In this document: positions 35,615 through 43,653 of the stretch, one piece after another
How the letters are laid out: each line of letters starts with the position of its first letter
How positions within the stretch are numbered: the first letter of the stretch is position 1
Origin: an uncultured Armatimonadota bacterium
GTDB taxonomy: Bacteria; Armatimonadota; Fimbriimonadia; Fimbriimonadales; Fimbriimonadaceae
Reading direction: 5' to 3'
Assembly (NCBI GenBank): GCA_903927025.1
Contig: CAIYLG010000059.1
Span: 1 to 51,501 of the forward strand
Length of the DNA: 51,501 nt
Position numbers and translations under genes: made by a program
The notes under the pieces: model-generated
What the model was told of the DNA's origin: nothing
Database searches by the model: none
What the model saw: only the letters and a program-made list of their open reading frames with translations

Positions 35615-36963
35615 CCTTCCTTCGTTTCCTGCCTGGCTCTTCCAAATGCTCCAGCCTCATCGGGCACGTCATGAGTGATGACTGAGCCCGCCGCAACTAT
35701 TGCTCCGGTTCCGATGCGCACCGGAGCCACCAAGGTGGAATGAGACCCGATGAACGCATTCGCGCCGATCTGGGTCTGGTGCTTGTGGTAGCCGTCGTAA
35801 TTGCAGGTGATGGTGCCGGCACCAATGTTGGTTTCTTCGCCAACAGTGGCGTCGCCGATATAGGAAAGATGATTGACCTTGGCGCCTGGGCCGAGGTTTG
35901 CGTTTTTGATCTCTACGAAGTTGCCAGCCTTGCTTCCGTCGGCCAGGTTCGCCTTAGGACGGAGGTGTGCATATGGGCCAACCCAGACTTCGGAGCCTAC
36001 TACAGCCCGATCAACGTAGCTCGCGATAATCGAAGATCGATCTCCGATTGAGGAGTTCTCAATTCGCGTGTACGGGCCAATCTTGCAGCCCGAGCCGATC
36101 GATGTGCTGCCAACGAGGAGAGTTGCAGAATCAATGACCGTATCTGGCCCGATGGTGACGTCCACACCGATTGATATCGTGTCGATATTGCCTAGCGTCA
36201 CTCCATTGAGGGCGTGCTTCTTCAGAATTCGAAGCCGCATCTCTCGATCTGCTAGAGCAAGTTGCCATCGGTCGTTGACTCCAACCGTGATCTCCGGATC
36301 GTCAAAAATCTTCGCGGCAAGAACGCCGCCCTGGTTCTTCACGACCTCAAGCACATCGGTGAGGTAGTACTCGCCCTGCGCGTTCGTGTTGCTTAGGCTA
36401 GGGAGGATCGAAAATAGCGTCGGACAATCGAAGCAGTAGAGCGCAACGTTGATCTCACGGATCGCCTTCTCCTCTGGAGAGGCATCTTTCTCTTCGACAA
36501 TCTTTGCAGGATTCCCCATATCGTCCCGGACGATTCGACCGTAGCCCTTAGGGTCCTCCAGGATGCTCGTGGACAGGGTCACTGTCGCTTTCGCGCTCTG
36601 ATGCGCTTCACATAGCTCGACGAACGTTTCCGCCTGCAGCAGAGGTGTATCGCCAGCGGCAACGATGACGGGTCCCTTGTGATCTACGAGGAAGTCCTTC
36701 GCCATCAGCGCCGCGTGACCGGTTCCGAGCTGCTCATGCTGCCAAGCGTAGTCGTAAGACTCGCCAAGTGCCTCCCGAATCAGATCGCCGCCATGACCGA
36801 TTACGATGATCGGTCGCTCCACACCGGCAGCCTTCATCGCTCGCGCCACGTGCTCAACCATCGGAATGCCACAGACGCGATGCAGACCCTTTGGCAGCTC
36901 TGATTTCATTCGCGTACCCTTGCCTGCCGCAAGGATGATGCCGGCGATTGAAGAGGAATTCAT
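35569..36963 (-). CDS. glmU: Bifunctional UDP-GlcNAc pyrophosphorylase / glucosamine-1-phosphate acetyltransferase
   Basis: A 464-residue enzyme making UDP-N-acetylglucosamine for peptidoglycan and lipopolysaccharide. The N-terminal uridylyltransferase begins GIILAAGKGTRMKSELPKGL. The C-terminal acetyltransferase is a left-handed beta-helix with hexapeptide repeats (VDVTIGPDTVIDSATLLVGS and after). I start at ATG 36963; an ATG at 37050 would add 29 unrelated residues. It is the likely first gene of the run to recO. An inverted repeat GAAATCCC/GGGATTTC (37036-37072) lies about 75 bases upstream, in the gap shared with upp, and could be an operator. Confidence 0.95.
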   Translation of the reverse strand: MNSSSIAGIILAAGKGTRMKSELPKGLHRVCGIPMVEHVARAMKAAGVERPIIVIGHGGDLIREALGESYDYAWQHEQLGTGHAALMAKDFLVDHKGPVIVAAGDTPLLQAETFVELCEAHQSAKATVTLSTSILEDPKGYGRIVRDDMGNPAKIVEEKDASPEEKAIREINVALYCFDCPTLFSILPSLSNTNAQGEYYLTDVLEVVKNQGGVLAAKIFDDPEITVGVNDRWQLALADREMRLRILKKHALNGVTLGNIDTISIGVDVTIGPDTVIDSATLLVGSTSIGSGCKIGPYTRIENSSIGDRSSIIASYVDRAVVGSEVWVGPYAHLRPKANLADGSKAGNFVEIKNANLGPGAKVNHLSYIGDATVGEETNIGAGTITCNYDGYHKHQTQIGANAFIGSHSTLVAPVRIGTGAIVAAGSVITHDVPDEAGAFGRARQETKEGWAARWRKIKKSGSC

Positions 36964-37159
36964 TTGTGGTTCTTGTCCGACAGTTGTTAAGAACCGGACG
37001 GAACATTTTGCCCCTTTTGGATGCACGAGGGCAATGAAATCCCCCGACATTGAGCGCCTATTGCGGGATTTCCGATTCTGAGCGAGATGAATCCGAACCG
37101 GAGCCCAACTCCTGTGAGCTTGCTTCGCGTGCTAGCGTCAAACGGATTAGAATAGGTGA

Positions 37160-37777
37160 ATGCCCCTGCAAGTTCTGGATCACCCGCTGGCCTTTCACCT
37201 GCTATCGCATCTTAGGGACAAGTCCACGCCTCCGGAACAATTTCGCGTTTTGGCTGAGAACCTCACAACGCTCTTGGTGCTCCAAGCGACTTACCCGATC
37301 CGCACACGTGAGGTCATGGTGGAAACGCCTCTTCAGACCACGCCTGGGAAGGTTCTGGGCGAGAGTCTGGCCGCAGTTCCCGTGCTTCGAGCAGGTCTAG
37401 GCATGCTCCAATCGGTGGTCCGACTCTTCCCGGACGTCGCTGTCGGATACATAGGTCTAGAGAGGCACGAAGATACGGCGATTGCCCGGAGCTACTACAG
37501 CAAGCTCCCCTGTATGGACAATCGGTTCACCCTGTGCCTTGACCCGATGTTGGCGACGGGAGGGTCCGCTGCACAGGCCATCAGCCTGATCAAGGCAGCT
37601 GGCGCGATGCACGTCACCATGGTGTCGGTCGTGTCTTCACCGGAGGGAGTTGCCCACCTTCAGGAGCGCCATCCGGATGTCAACATTGTTACCGGCGCCT
37701 TGGATGAGGGTCTCAATGACAAAAAATACATCCTTCCAGGTCTCGGAGACTTCGGAGACCGGCTGTACGGCACCTAG
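37160..37777 (+). CDS. upp: Uracil phosphoribosyltransferase
   Basis: A 205-residue pyrimidine-salvage enzyme that joins uracil to PRPP to give UMP. It shows the family opening (LQVLDHPLAFHLLSHLRDKS), AVPVLRAGLGM, the PRPP loop LDPMLATGGSA and the uracil-binding end segment KYILPGLGDFGDRLYGT. AGGTGA stands directly before the ATG. A TAGAAT -10-like box 7 bases earlier would make the transcript nearly leaderless; I see no convincing -35. It is divergent from glmU and ends at the terminator shared with the small riboswitch-controlled gene. Confidence 0.95.
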   Translation: MPLQVLDHPLAFHLLSHLRDKSTPPEQFRVLAENLTTLLVLQATYPIRTREVMVETPLQTTPGKVLGESLAAVPVLRAGLGMLQSVVRLFPDVAVGYIGLERHEDTAIARSYYSKLPCMDNRFTLCLDPMLATGGSAAQAISLIKAAGAMHVTMVSVVSSPEGVAHLQERHPDVNIVTGALDEGLNDKKYILPGLGDFGDRLYGT

Positions 37778-37787
37778 GGGGGGCCAC

Positions 37788-37818
37788 AAAGTAAAAGGGC
37801 CCCCTTGCGGGAGCCCTA
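37788..37818 (-). terminator. Intrinsic terminator of the riboswitch-controlled small gene
   Basis: On the minus strand AGGGCTCCC (37817-37809), the loop GCAA and GGGGGCCCT (37804-37796) form a 9-bp stem with one mismatch, followed by TTTTACTTT. The stem begins within the TAG stop of the 48-residue ORF, so it closes that transcript. Read the other way it lies 18 bases after upp. Confidence 0.85.
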
Positions 37819-37962
37819 CTCAACAGGAGGTGCTGACTCGAAAGGCACGATAACTTCTCCGGCGGTTGACACTGCCCCATTGCAGCCAAAGACCGTCTTC
37901 GAAGGGCACAATGCCCCTGGACCACAAATGCAAGTGTCTTGGCGCCCTGATAAGAACAACAT
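37816..37962 (-). CDS. 48-residue four-cysteine protein downstream of a c-di-AMP riboswitch
   Basis: ATG 37962 to TAG 37816 encodes 48 residues. It begins MLFLSGRQDTCICGPGALC and contains four cysteines at positions 11, 13, 19 and 27 (CxC-x5-C-x7-C). The rest is a neutral stretch ending FESAPPVE. GAGGG ends 4 bases before the ATG; a stronger GGAGG lies 13 bases upstream. It is the only ORF that fits between the aptamer and the terminator in a sensible place. A competing 87-residue frame starts within the Shine-Dalgarno and runs through the terminator stem. The cysteine pattern suggests a metal site or disulfides. The family is not recognised, and protein-coding status is inferred from the promoter-riboswitch-ORF-terminator layout. 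Confidence 0.55.
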   Translation of the reverse strand: MLFLSGRQDTCICGPGALCPSKTVFGCNGAVSTAGEVIVPFESAPPVE

Positions 37963-38014
37963 TGTTCCCTCTTCACCTCCGGCCTAAACCGGCGTCGTGC
38001 GCGCGCATCCGACT

Positions 38015-38140
38015 CATGCTACGTCTACGGGGTTAGCTGTCGGGTTCGGGCCAAGAGTTACCCTAGAGAATCAAACTGACTCTCATTCACCCCTAAGTTA
38101 CGGTTCCCCCGTTTTCCTTTTGGGAAATTCAACGCTGGCT
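38015..38140 (-). ncRNA. Cyclic-di-AMP riboswitch (ydaO/yuaA type)
   Basis: On the minus strand, three hallmark segments of the ydaO aptamer appear in the right order. These are ACGGGGGAACC (38112-38102), AGGGGTGAAT (38094-38085) and CCCGAACCCGACAGCTAAC (38050-38032). A variable stem GAGAGTC/GATTCTC (38084-38066) and TAGGGTAAC lie between them. The outer P1 stem pairs GCGTT (38135-38131) with GACGT (38025-38021) using two wobble pairs. A pseudo-two-fold arrangement of repeated GAA.CC and GGGG blocks is typical. Ligand binding usually shuts off expression. The expression platform is unclear: CCGG at 37989-37992 can pair with CCGG at 37979-37982, next to the GGAGG ribosome site, which hints at translational control. 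Confidence 0.93.
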
Positions 38141-38156
38141 TTGCAGCCACGAAAGT

Positions 38157-38185
38157 AGTGTAACACGATTCTCAGCTTTGGTCAG
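38157..38185 (-). promoter_or_regulatory. Promoter for the c-di-AMP riboswitch unit
   Basis: On the minus strand CTGACC (38185-38180) and TACACT (38162-38157) are separated by exactly 17 bases. They resemble sigma-70 -35 and -10 boxes. The predicted start near 38150 is about 15 bases before the aptamer's outer stem, as expected. Confidence 0.65.
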
Positions 38186-38297
38186 CCCAAGTGCCCAGCG
38201 ATTCTCAAAAAACTCCCGGTATTCTCCCGCGCTCGCGCCCATGGCCAGCGATACAAGGTCCGCAGAAACGAGAGCCATTCACGGTAACATTGAGCCT

Positions 38298-39179
38298 ATG
38301 GCAATCCTGGTGGATAAGAACACACGAGTGATCGTGTGCGGGATGACGGGTAAAGAAGGCGGATTTCACGCTTCTCAGATGATTGAGTACGGCACGCAGG
38401 TCGTGGCCGGCGTCACACCAGGCAAAGGTGGAACCGAGCACCTTGGCAAGCCGATCTTCGACACCGTCGAAGAGGCGTGCAAAGCCATGGAAGTCGATGC
38501 TTCCATCGTATTTGTTCCCGGCCCGTTTGCAGCTGACTCTGTTCTGGAGTGCGAAGCTGCCGGCATCCCATTTGTCACCCTCATCAGCGACTGGATCCCC
38601 ATCCATGATGAGATTCGGATGGTCAATCGAATTCGCGCGAACGGCACCACCCGCCTTCTTGGAGGCAACTGCGCTGGCATCATCACCCCTGGCGAGTGCA
38701 AGATGGGCATCATGCCCGGCAACATTTTCAAGCAGGGCAATGTGGGTCTCGTCTCTCGAAGTGGCACCCTAACCTACGAAATCGTATGGGAGATGACCCG
38801 GGCCGGCATCGGTCAGACGACCTGTGTCGGAATCGGCGGAGACCCGCTTCCAGGCACTCGCTTCATCGAGGTCATGGAGATGTTCGAGGCGGACCCTAAG
38901 ACTGAGGCTGTGGTTATGATTGGCGAGATCGGCGGATCGGACGAGGAGACAGCCTGTGAGTTCATCAAGACGATGTCCAAGCCGGTGGTCGGATTCATCT
39001 CCGGTCGAACGGCACCTCCTGGCAAGCGAATGGGCCACGCAGGCGCCATTATCTCCGGAAATACAGGCACACCGCAATCCAAAGTGGACGCATTCTTGAG
39101 CGCAGGAGCTTCGGTTGCCGATCGAACCAGCGATGTCCCCCAACTTGTGATTGACGCCCTCGCCGGCATCAAGGCTTAA
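38298..39179 (+). CDS. sucD: Succinyl-CoA synthetase alpha subunit
   Basis: A 293-residue subunit that binds CoA and carries the phospho-histidine in the conversion of succinyl-CoA to succinate with NTP formation. The start [21 protein letters not shown] and the CoA-binding fold ([10 protein letters not shown]) are typical. [11 protein letters not shown] lies mid-protein and [13 protein letters not shown] carries the active histidine. I reject an upstream in-frame start at 38178, whose 40 extra residues do not match SucD. The beta subunit gene sucC, usually adjacent, is not in the window. Confidence 0.96.
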   Translation: MAILVDKNTRVIVCGMTGKEGGFHASQMIEYGTQVVAGVTPGKGGTEHLGKPIFDTVEEACKAMEVDASIVFVPGPFAADSVLECEAAGIPFVTLISDWIPIHDEIRMVNRIRANGTTRLLGGNCAGIITPGECKMGIMPGNIFKQGNVGLVSRSGTLTYEIVWEMTRAGIGQTTCVGIGGDPLPGTRFIEVMEMFEADPKTEAVVMIGEIGGSDEETACEFIKTMSKPVVGFISGRTAPPGKRMGHAGAIISGNTGTPQSKVDAFLSAGASVADRTSDVPQLVIDALAGIKA

Positions 39180-39221
39180 TCGCCCCGCCCGGCTCACGGG
39201 CAGCGCAAAAAGAGGCTGAGA

Positions 39222-40304
39222 ATGTCATCAAGCAACGGATCACGCTCAGCCTTCTACTTTGACAATGCTGCCACCACTCCTCTGGACCCCCGGGTTTTCG
39301 AGGAAATGCTTCCCTACTTCCAAGACAGTTTTGGTAACCCCCACTCCCTCCACTCCTTCGGCAGAAGAGCTATGGCGGCCGTCGAATTGGCCAGGGAGAG
39401 GTTTGCGTCTGCCATAGGCGCGGAGGATCCATCGCAGATCCTGTTTACTTCGGGTGCCACTGAAGCAAACAACCAGGTCCTCAGCGGATTCTATTCTGCA
39501 GCGGTGAGTCCTTTTGAACACAGCGCCGTGCGAGAGCCGGCGCGGCATCGGAGTTTCTCAGTCTTGCCCAATCAGGGCACGACAATCCTTCCGCCAGCAG
39601 AGAGGGTCAATCTTGTCAGCGTGATGAGGGTGAACAACGAGATCGGCTCGGTATGGAACCCTGCGCAACTTGGGGCGTATGCCGATTTCATCCACTCAGA
39701 CATGAGTCAGGCACTTGGCAAGGTCGCGTTGGAACTTGAGAATGTTCACTTTGCAACGTTCAGCGGTCACAAGATCCATGGACCCAAGGGGGTTGGCGCA
39801 CTTTATTTCCAGAGTGAGCCGCCGTCGACATTCATGTTTGGAGGAGACCAGGAAAATGGACTTCGCGGCGGGACTCTAGACGTTCCCGAGATTGTGGGGA
39901 TGGGTCTTGCTGCAAGTTTAGCGATTGAGGAGCTTGATTCAGCAACGGAGCATGCTGAGACCTTGAAATCTGTGCTCCTTGACGAACTGCGCGGTTGTAC
40001 CGACGTCCAAATCAACGGTGGAGACCAGGTTTCTCCATTCATTTTGAGCCTCAGTTTTCTCGGCTTGGAGGGGGAAACACTCGTGATTGAAATGGACAGA
40101 TATGGCTATGCAATCAGTAGCGGAGCCGCATGCAGTTCTCGCTCTAATGAACCTAGCCACGTTCTATCCGCTCTAAAGATTGCCCGTGAATGGAGTCGAG
40201 GGACCGTGCGAATCAGCTTTGGCAGATTCAATCAGGTTGAGGAAGCACGAACGCTCGGAAAAGCACTGAGAGAGGCGGTAGAAAATCTACGTAGATTGTC
40301 TTAA
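39222..40304 (+). CDS. Cysteine desulfurase-like class V aminotransferase
   Basis: A 360-residue PLP enzyme of the NifS/IscS group, which removes sulfur from cysteine for iron-sulfur clusters, thiamine or tRNA thiolation. The opening FYFDNAATTPLDPRV is canonical. The PLP lysine lies in FSGHKIHGPKGVGALY. A catalytic cysteine is present in SSGAACSSRSNEPSH, with the short loop of group II-like or NifS-type members to be judged. It is about 30 residues shorter than E. coli IscS, mainly after FTSGATEANN. No iscU, sufU or thiI is adjacent. It follows sucD by 42 bases. Confidence 0.85.
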   Translation: MSSSNGSRSAFYFDNAATTPLDPRVFEEMLPYFQDSFGNPHSLHSFGRRAMAAVELARERFASAIGAEDPSQILFTSGATEANNQVLSGFYSAAVSPFEHSAVREPARHRSFSVLPNQGTTILPPAERVNLVSVMRVNNEIGSVWNPAQLGAYADFIHSDMSQALGKVALELENVHFATFSGHKIHGPKGVGALYFQSEPPSTFMFGGDQENGLRGGTLDVPEIVGMGLAASLAIEELDSATEHAETLKSVLLDELRGCTDVQINGGDQVSPFILSLSFLGLEGETLVIEMDRYGYAISSGAACSSRSNEPSHVLSALKIAREWSRGTVRISFGRFNQVEEARTLGKALREAVENLRRLS

Positions 40305-40428
40305 TTGATAAATGGGCGCAACAAAGAGGGCTTGAGATGACGTCATTACACTCTAGCGAACGTTGGTTTGGTCGCGCGTTTTGGTGCTGTACAGGTTGGT
40401 TTCTCCCCCGAGTGACACCTTTGCGTCC

Positions 40429-40457
40429 TTGACAGAAGAAGCCTACTGTGTTATTGT
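40429..40457 (+). promoter_or_regulatory. Sigma-70 promoter of the sigma factor gene
   Basis: A perfect TTGACA (40429-40434) and TATTGT (40452-40457) are separated by 17 bases. Transcription from about 40464 would give a leader of roughly 150 bases. This is the clearest promoter in the window. The whole gap 40305-40614 holds no other supported gene. Confidence 0.75.
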
Positions 40458-40579
40458 GGTTGGCTGGGCAGTGTCGCCATCAAACAGCGATATAGCGTTT
40501 TAAAGAAATTTTTTGACATTCAGACGTTTAGATCTTCAGTTCGAAGCCGAACATCGATCTAGCGGTCTCACGACGATTA

Positions 40580-40603
40580 GAAGTTCCCACAGAACTTCGG
40601 AGG
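40580..40603 (+). promoter_or_regulatory. Leader hairpin abutting the sigA ribosome-binding site
   Basis: GAAGTTC (40580-40586) pairs with GAACTTC (40592-40598) around a CCACA loop. The strong Shine-Dalgarno GGAGG follows without a gap (40599-40603), 11 bases before the ATG. The stem may expose the ribosome site or respond to conditions; this is not established. Confidence 0.45.
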
Positions 40604-40614
40604 TACCGAACATA

Positions 40615-41661
40615 ATGCCAGCAGAAAACGGGTTAGCCACACAACCAAGGCGAGGACGAGCCATCACGGTTCGCACGCCTGGCCGCCACTCCTATATGGA
40701 GGCCGGGGCTGCCCCTGTCGTGGATGACCCAACCGTGGAGCCAGCAGATGACGATTTGCTTGAGCTTGACGCCGCTGATGAAGAAGCGGATGAAGCAAGT
40801 GAGGAACGGCCGGTACCGGACGATTCTGAAGAGCTTGAAATGTGGATGCGGCAGACCCGCCGTGCCCAGCTCCTAACTCCGGAGCAAGAAGTTGACCTCG
40901 CCCGTAAGGTTCAGGCAGGCGACATGTACGCTAAGAAAGTGCTGATCGAATCCAATCTTCGACTGGTCGTCAGCATCGCCAAGAAGTACAACGCACGAGG
41001 CATCCCACTCGCCGACCTGATTCAGGAAGGCAATCTTGGTTTGATTCGCGCGGTTGAGAAGTTCGACTGGAGAAAGGGTTTCCGATTCAGCACGTACGCC
41101 ACCTGGTGGATTCGCCGAGCCATTGCTCGTGCGATCATCAATCAGGGACGCACCATCCGAATTCCGGTCTACGTTGCAGAGCTCATCAATAAGGTCGTCA
41201 AGACAGCTTCACGACTTCAGCAGGAACTGCAGCGAGAGCCAACGGAAGAGGAGATCAGCCGAGAGGTTGGACTGTCCATTGATCGCGTCCGAGAGATGAT
41301 GCGAGTTGCGGTTGAGCCGATCTCGCTGGAGACTCCGGTTGGTGAGAAGGACAACAGCAGCATCGGAGACTTCGTACAGAGCCAGAATATGCCGTCACCC
41401 GGCGACGTAACCTGGACCCTGATTCGACGCGAAGAGATCGATGGAATCCTCGGGCGACTGACATCGCGAGAGCGAGATGTCGTTCGACTCCGGTTCGGCT
41501 TGGACGACGGCCGCTCACGCACCCTTGAAGAGGTCGGAAGCGAACTCAACGTCACCCGAGAGCGAGTTCGACAAATCGAGCTCCGCGCGATGAAGAAGCT
41601 CCGCCACATCGGCCAGGAGCTTAGCTCCCAGGGCTTTACCATCACGCCGACGCCAGTCTAA
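40615..41661 (+). CDS. sigA: Primary RNA polymerase sigma factor (RpoD/SigA)
   Basis: A 348-residue sigma-70 factor starting at ATG 40615, supported by GGAGG 11 bases upstream; an upstream frame to 40513 has no such site. Residues 1-75 are a basic then strongly acidic linker without a typical region 1.1. Region 1.2 begins [20 protein letters not shown]. Region 2 contains [21 protein letters not shown] and [15 protein letters not shown]. Region 3 and region 4 follow, with the helix-turn-helix [20 protein letters not shown]. The intact regions 2.4 and 4.2 mark it as a housekeeping sigma. A 23-bp terminator follows. Confidence 0.95.
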   Translation: MPAENGLATQPRRGRAITVRTPGRHSYMEAGAAPVVDDPTVEPADDDLLELDAADEEADEASEERPVPDDSEELEMWMRQTRRAQLLTPEQEVDLARKVQAGDMYAKKVLIESNLRLVVSIAKKYNARGIPLADLIQEGNLGLIRAVEKFDWRKGFRFSTYATWWIRRAIARAIINQGRTIRIPVYVAELINKVVKTASRLQQELQREPTEEEISREVGLSIDRVREMMRVAVEPISLETPVGEKDNSSIGDFVQSQNMPSPGDVTWTLIRREEIDGILGRLTSRERDVVRLRFGLDDGRSRTLEEVGSELNVTRERVRQIELRAMKKLRHIGQELSSQGFTITPTPV

Positions 41662-41673
41662 GACAGGGCCATC

Positions 41674-41723
41674 AAACATAAAGAGAGGCGTTCCCTACTC
41701 AGGGAACGCCTCTCTTTATGTTT
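41674..41723. terminator. Bidirectional terminator between sigA and alr
   Basis: A perfect 23-bp stem (41674-41696 with 41701-41723) encloses the loop ACTC and ends in TTTT on the plus strand and AAA/TTT on the other. It separates the convergent sigA and alr genes. It closely resembles the purB terminator in design. Confidence 0.92.
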
Positions 41724-41746
41724 TGGGTCAGCCAGGGCTCCATTCT

Positions 41747-42859
41747 TTAGACCACGACGCGTGGAAGCAGAGGCGAGATGCGGGTTGTGATCTCGTAGTT
41801 GATGGTTCCGAGCCTGAGTGCCAGCTCTTCGGAGGTGATTTCCTCATCTCCCTGGCTTCCGAGCAGAACGACTTCGTCTTCTGCCTTGGCGTCCGGCACC
41901 GGTGTGAGGTCGATGGCAAACATGTTCATCGCAACGCGGCCGATGACGGCGCATCGCTTCCCCGCTACCAGAACCTCTCCTGAGTTCGACAGTCCCCGGT
42001 CATAGCCATCGGCATACCCTTGAGGCACGATCCCTATTCGCATCTCGCGAGGAGTGATGAACGTGAGTCCGTATCCAACCGGATGGCGCGGCGGCAGGAC
42101 CTTCACCTGTGCAAGGTGGGAAACCCAGCGAAGCACGGGGAGCAGTTGTGCTTCGCTGTCCTGCCTCGCCAATGCGGCAGACGGATAGAGACCGTAAAGG
42201 CCAAGGCCAACCCGAGCCAAACTGCTTCCGCTCTCAATGGTCATCACACCAGAGGTTGCGGACGAATGTATCTCTAGATTCGGCCATCCGGCCAAACGAA
42301 GTGCGGCGACCGTCCGCTCAAGGAGTTCCAACTGGAGTTGGGCATGACCCAGGTCAGTGGTGTCTTCAATGTTGGCAAAGTGGGCGTAGGCACTGACGAG
42401 CTCAAGGCCATCGAGCCCGGCGATGGCGGCGGCAATCTCTCCAACATCTGTTGGCAATACTCCCTGCCTGCCCAGGGCCGCGTCAATTTTCAGATGAAGT
42501 CTTGCGTTTCGACCCGCCTTAGTCGCAACGGCAGAGATGGCCTGCAATCTGGCCAGATCGTAGATCGCCAGCTCGGCGTTGAGGGTGACTGCCTCTTCTA
42601 TGTCGGCCAATCCGACGTAGCCAAGAACCAGCGCTCTGGCAGTTGTCAGCTTTCGAAGCGCGCGCAGCTCCTCAATATCATCCACCTGAAACCCATCTAC
42701 GTGCGGCTCCAATGCCGGGACCACCTGCTCTAGGCCGTGGCCGTAGGCATTCCCCTTCACGACAGCGATGAGCCGTGTGTCAGGCGAAAGGAGCGATCCC
42801 ATGGCCCTAACATTTGCCACGAGGCGCGCCACACTGACCTCCAGATACGAGAGACTCAC
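41747..42859 (-). CDS. alr: Alanine racemase
   Basis: A 370-residue PLP enzyme converting L-alanine to D-alanine for peptidoglycan. The PLP lysine is in LIAVVKGNAYGHG near residue 35, and GIVPQGYADGYDRG carries the catalytic tyrosine near residue 265. The length fits the family. Its start overlaps the murI stop by 4 bases, so D-Ala and D-Glu supply are coupled. It is the last gene of the gcvH-to-alr run and ends at the sigA terminator. Confidence 0.95.
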   Translation of the reverse strand: MSLSYLEVSVARLVANVRAMGSLLSPDTRLIAVVKGNAYGHGLEQVVPALEPHVDGFQVDDIEELRALRKLTTARALVLGYVGLADIEEAVTLNAELAIYDLARLQAISAVATKAGRNARLHLKIDAALGRQGVLPTDVGEIAAAIAGLDGLELVSAYAHFANIEDTTDLGHAQLQLELLERTVAALRLAGWPNLEIHSSATSGVMTIESGSSLARVGLGLYGLYPSAALARQDSEAQLLPVLRWVSHLAQVKVLPPRHPVGYGLTFITPREMRIGIVPQGYADGYDRGLSNSGEVLVAGKRCAVIGRVAMNMFAIDLTPVPDAKAEDEVVLLGSQGDEEITSEELALRLGTINYEITTRISPLLPRVVV

Positions 42860-43653
42860 GTTAAAACCACCTTAATGAGTTCAATCGCTTCACCCGACAT
42901 CTCTCTAGCAAGCTGCTGATACCCATTTGTAATATCCGTGACGTGGTACTCCCTGGAGCCGCGGCGTGAAAGCTGAGACTCGATTTCAGGGTGACGAGAC
43001 AGGTAGTCCGCCAGTTTGGCTGGCACAACTTCATCCTGAGAAATCACTTTCACGGTCGTCATTTCGCGGATATCTTCCTTGAGAAGGCAGTAGTGGGTAC
43101 AGCCCAGCACAATCTTGTTCACGCCATGCTCAAGCAAAGGCTTGATGTAATCCTCCAACACGGGCGCCAGATACTTCCGGCCTTGATTCTCCAGTAGCGG
43201 CACCAAGAGCGGCGCAGCCACCTGGCTTACCTCAGCGTCGGCGTTTTGCCGCTTGAGCTCTCTAAGGTAAGCGCCTGACTCAACGGTGCTTGCCGTCGCG
43301 AGCACACCGATATTCTCGCTTCCTCCTCCCTCACAGGCGGCTTCAGCGGTAGGGATGATAACGCCAAGCACACGGCGATCTGGATAGTGGCGAGGCAGAT
43401 ATTCCTGCTGGCTCTTCCGCAGAGATTCAGCCGAAGCAGTGTTGCAGGCAAGGATGATCAGTTGACAGTCGTGTGAGAAAAGGTACGTCAGCGCCTGCGA
43501 AGTGAACTCATGGATCGTTTCCTGAGATCGACCGCCGTACGGAACCCTCTTTGTGTCTCCCAGATACAAATAGTCGTATTGGGGCAGCCTCCGCATGATG
43601 GCTCCCGCTATGGCCAATCCCCCAAGACCGGAGTCAAACACGCCGATCTTCAT
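42856..43653 (-). CDS. murI: Glutamate racemase
   Basis: A 265-residue cofactor-independent racemase supplying D-glutamate to the peptidoglycan stem. It has the opening IGVFDSGLGGLAIAGAI and both catalytic cysteine motifs, LACNTAS and GCTHYCLL. VPYGGRSQETI is also typical. It overlaps the lipoyl transferase stop by 4 bases upstream and alr by 4 bases downstream. Confidence 0.96.
   Translation of the reverse strand: MKIGVFDSGLGGLAIAGAIMRRLPQYDYLYLGDTKRVPYGGRSQETIHEFTSQALTYLFSHDCQLIILACNTASAESLRKSQQEYLPRHYPDRRVLGVIIPTAEAACEGGGSENIGVLATASTVESGAYLRELKRQNADAEVSQVAAPLLVPLLENQGRKYLAPVLEDYIKPLLEHGVNKIVLGCTHYCLLKEDIREMTTVKVISQDEVVPAKLADYLSRHPEIESQLSRRGSREYHVTDITNGYQQLAREMSGEAIELIKVVLT

Noticed and set aside
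37713-37976. 87-residue minus-strand frame starting with GTG near the riboswitch
   Set aside because: Its start lies inside the GGAGG ribosome site, and it reads through the terminator stem and into the upp 3' end. The 48-residue frame fits the transcript limits better.
40334-40432. 31-codon Trp-rich ORF in the sigA upstream gap
   Set aside because: It has a weak ribosome site and odd composition, and it ends at the sigA -35 box; there is no support beyond an open frame.
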